From positions 1 through 8,848 of the forward strand of contig NZ_CALCYR010000254.1 of NCBI RefSeq assembly GCF_937906425.1: a stretch of 8,848 nt of DNA, given 5' to 3'. The position numbers were made by a program, and so were the translations under genes. The stretch comes from an uncultured Methanobrevibacter sp. GTDB lineage: Archaea > Methanobacteriota > Methanobacteria > Methanobacteriales > Methanobacteriaceae. Below, in pieces: positions 7,512 to 8,848 of the stretch (positions within the stretch are counted from its first letter, which is position 1; each line of letters begins with the position of its first letter). Under the pieces are notes generated by a model. That model did not search any database, was not told the origin of the DNA, and saw only the letters and a list, made by a program, of their open reading frames with translations.

Positions 7512-8753
7512 ATGGCAAGAAAGAAAATTGGTTTATTCATGACAGTAGGAACAGGCTTTGGTGAAGATGGGCCTCGAAAGTTAGCAAATGGCCTGTTTGC
7601 ATCAATACAAAAAGCCCATCCGGATTTCATAGTATTTTTTGTCTCAGAAAATTCTCTTGAGACTATTGATTTTATAAAGAAATTGGCTATTGAAGATTCA
7701 TATGATGAATTCATTGAAGGGGAGGATTACAAACTTGTCTCTTTGAAAAATATCGATGGATTGAGTCTTTGCTTTAAACAAATGGAGAGCGAAATTCTGG
7801 AATATGAAAATGACTACCGGATACTTGTTGATTACACCTCCGGAACCAAAACCATGGCAGTGGCCATGGCGGTTTCAGCTGCCTTCTATAATAAGGAAAT
7901 ATTTTCTGTTAGCGGAAACAGAAAGGGAGGAATTGTTACATCTGGCACTGAAACCATTAAATCACAAAATCTGTACTTTATTTATGATAGGATGCGGATA
8001 AATAAGCTGAAGGAGTATTTCAATAACAACCGCTTTGACATAGGCCTTCAATCAATTGAGGAAATAATTGATCCTGAATTTGAAAAGGATAAAGTGTCTT
8101 CTTTGTTTAAGGCATATTCATATTGGGATAATGTCAATTTTGAAGAATCATACAATATCATGAAAGATTTGGATGCTTCATATATCTTCTTCAAACCACT
8201 TGCAAAACAAATCAAAATCAATAAAATTGCTCTGGGGAATATATTAAGGTCTAATTCAAAAAATTTGAAATTATGCTATATTTTGGCAAGCCTTTTGAAT
8301 AATGCAAAAAGAAGGTATGAAGAGCATAAGTATGATGATGCCATTGCCAGGCTGTATCGTTCCCTGGAATTAATCGGCCAAATCAGTCTCGAAAAGTATG
8401 GATTGGACAGTTCCGACATTGATGTTGGCATATTGGAGGAAAAAGGAGTTTCCAAAGAGTTTATTGGCGAACTTGAAAAGATGAGAACTGATGGAAAAAT
8501 AAAAATAGGATTAATCAAGGACCTTAATCTTTTATATGAAATGGGAAATGGCATCGGCAGATACTATAAGGAAAATGAAAACAGAATCAATAATCTCACC
8601 AAAAAGAGAAACGATTCCATTCTGGCCCATGGACTTGAGTCCCAATCTAAGGAGGATTATGAGCAATTTGAGAAGATTGTGATTGATTTGGCTTTAAAAA
8701 TGGACAGGGACATGAAAAAATTCCTTAAGGAAACCAGTTTTCCAAAATTTTAG
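7512..8753 (+). CDS. CARF-HEPN CRISPR-associated RNase, Cas02710/TIGR02710 family (Csm6-like), copy 2
   Basis: This 413-residue protein is a paralog of the preceding gene with the same architecture. CARF: KIGLFMTVGTG (5-15) and DYTSGTKTM (107-115), where Ser110 replaces the first Gly of the TGGTK loop of copy 1. HEPN: NNAKRR (263-268), KYDDAIARLYR and the catalytic R366-x6-H373 in RNDSILAHG. Both RNase residues are kept, so it should be an active cOA-triggered RNase, presumably a dimer. It is 52 residues shorter than copy 1, mostly in the linker between the CARF motif and the HEPN start (150 against 183 residues). Both proteins share a C-terminal FPKF. The ATG follows a weak GAGTGA element. 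The stop codon lies inside a pentanucleotide repeat. Its location after the csm operon and copy 1 points to an accessory effector of the same type III system. Confidence 0.88.
   Translation: MARKKIGLFMTVGTGFGEDGPRKLANGLFASIQKAHPDFIVFFVSENSLETIDFIKKLAIEDSYDEFIEGEDYKLVSLKNIDGLSLCFKQMESEILEYENDYRILVDYTSGTKTMAVAMAVSAAFYNKEIFSVSGNRKGGIVTSGTETIKSQNLYFIYDRMRINKLKEYFNNNRFDIGLQSIEEIIDPEFEKDKVSSLFKAYSYWDNVNFEESYNIMKDLDASYIFFKPLAKQIKINKIALGNILRSNSKNLKLCYILASLLNNAKRRYEEHKYDDAIARLYRSLELIGQISLEKYGLDSSDIDVGILEEKGVSKEFIGELEKMRTDGKIKIGLIKDLNLLYEMGNGIGRYYKENENRINNLTKKRNDSILAHGLESQSKEDYEQFEKIVIDLALKMDRDMKKFLKETSFPKF
8291..8311 (+). repeat. 21-bp exact match shared with copy 1 (at 6897-6917)
   Basis: This is the partner of the identical block in the upstream paralog, in the same reading frame and at the same domain position. 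It supports origin of the two genes by duplication. Confidence 0.8.
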
Positions 8754-8784
8754 ATTAGGTTAGGTTAGGTTAGATTAGATTAGT
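8750..8784 (+). repeat. Tandem pentanucleotide repeat (TTAGR)7 overlapping a stop codon
   Basis: Seven consecutive five-base units read TTAGA, TTAGG, TTAGG, TTAGG, TTAGA, TTAGA, TTAGT. The first unit contains the TAG stop of the second CARF-HEPN gene (8751-8753). No complementary arm lies in the remaining sequence, so it does not form a local hairpin. Its TAGATTAG element also occurs in the terminator stem at 5951. Confidence 0.9.
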
Positions 8785-8816
8785 TTAATGAAAATTCAGT
8801 TTACTATTGATAAAAA

Positions 8817-8820
8817 GGAG
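8817..8820 (+). promoter_or_regulatory. Shine-Dalgarno for the gene at the window edge
   Basis: GGAG, within AAAAAGGAG, is 7 nt before the ATG at 8828 and is the main reason to call a gene start there. Confidence 0.55.
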
Positions 8821-8827
8821 CATTTAA

Positions 8828-8848
8828 ATGAAAATAAACACATCATAC
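8828..8848 (+). CDS. Start of an unidentified gene, cut by the window end
   Basis: Only seven codons are visible, reading MKINTSY, so no function can be assigned. The start is chosen because GGAG lies 7 nt upstream. An alternative frame opens at the ATG at 8788 and stays open to the edge (beginning MKIQFTIDKK), but no Shine-Dalgarno precedes it. Position after a type III locus would suit another CRISPR-associated gene such as cas6, but nothing visible shows this. Confidence 0.4.

Noticed and set aside
6013..8753. Calling either CARF gene card1/can2-type DNase or canonical csm6
   Set aside because: No PD-(D/E)xK nuclease motif is visible and an R-x6-H HEPN pair is. The sequence style fits Cas02710/TIGR02710 rather than classic Csm6, so no symbol was assigned.
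8750..8784. TTAGG units as a telomere or a CRISPR array
   Set aside because: TTAGG resembles the arthropod telomere unit, but only seven imperfect units occur next to archaeal CRISPR genes. Five-base units without spacers cannot be a CRISPR array.

Overview
The window holds most of a type III-A (Csm) CRISPR-Cas effector operon followed by two tandem CARF-HEPN accessory RNase genes. All genes are on the + strand. The DNA is very AT-rich. Start codons are preceded by GGTG/GAGGT/AGGAGG Shine-Dalgarno elements, and the two larger intergenic gaps carry archaeal-style TATA boxes. Together with the protein flavour this suggests a low-GC methanogen of the Methanobacteriales (Methanobrevibacter-like). 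That assignment is inference, because no rRNA or taxonomic marker gene is present.

Layout: positions 1-47 are not biological. They are the end of an Illumina P7/TruSeq index adapter, so the window starts at a contaminated contig end. From 48 to 5895 run cas10/csm1 (5'-truncated by the contig end), csm2, csm3, csm4 and csm5, with gaps of about 4, 11 and 30 nt and then a 1-4 nt overlap, which is a tight operon. An A/T-rich hairpin sits between csm3 and csm4. A 10-bp inverted repeat followed by eight T's ends the operon at 5951-5980. Two genes follow, at 6013-7410 and 7512-8753. They are diverged paralogs of the Cas02710/TIGR02710 CARF-HEPN type, and each appears to have its own promoter. The stop codon of the second lies inside a seven-unit TTAGR-like pentanucleotide repeat. 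The last bases hold a Shine-Dalgarno sequence and the first codons of another gene.

How the genes work together (family knowledge applied to visible motifs): Csm2-Csm5 and Cas10 form the crRNA-guided complex. Csm3 cuts target RNA and keeps its catalytic Asp (D36). The Cas10 palm keeps GGDD, so it should make cyclic oligoadenylate on target binding. The CARF domains of the two downstream proteins should sense that messenger and switch on their HEPN RNase domains, both of which keep the R-x6-H pair. No cas6, cas1, cas2 or CRISPR array is visible, so crRNA processing and spacer acquisition must be encoded elsewhere or past the window edge. The most interesting part is the pair of CARF-HEPN paralogs with different ligand-site loops and separate promoters.
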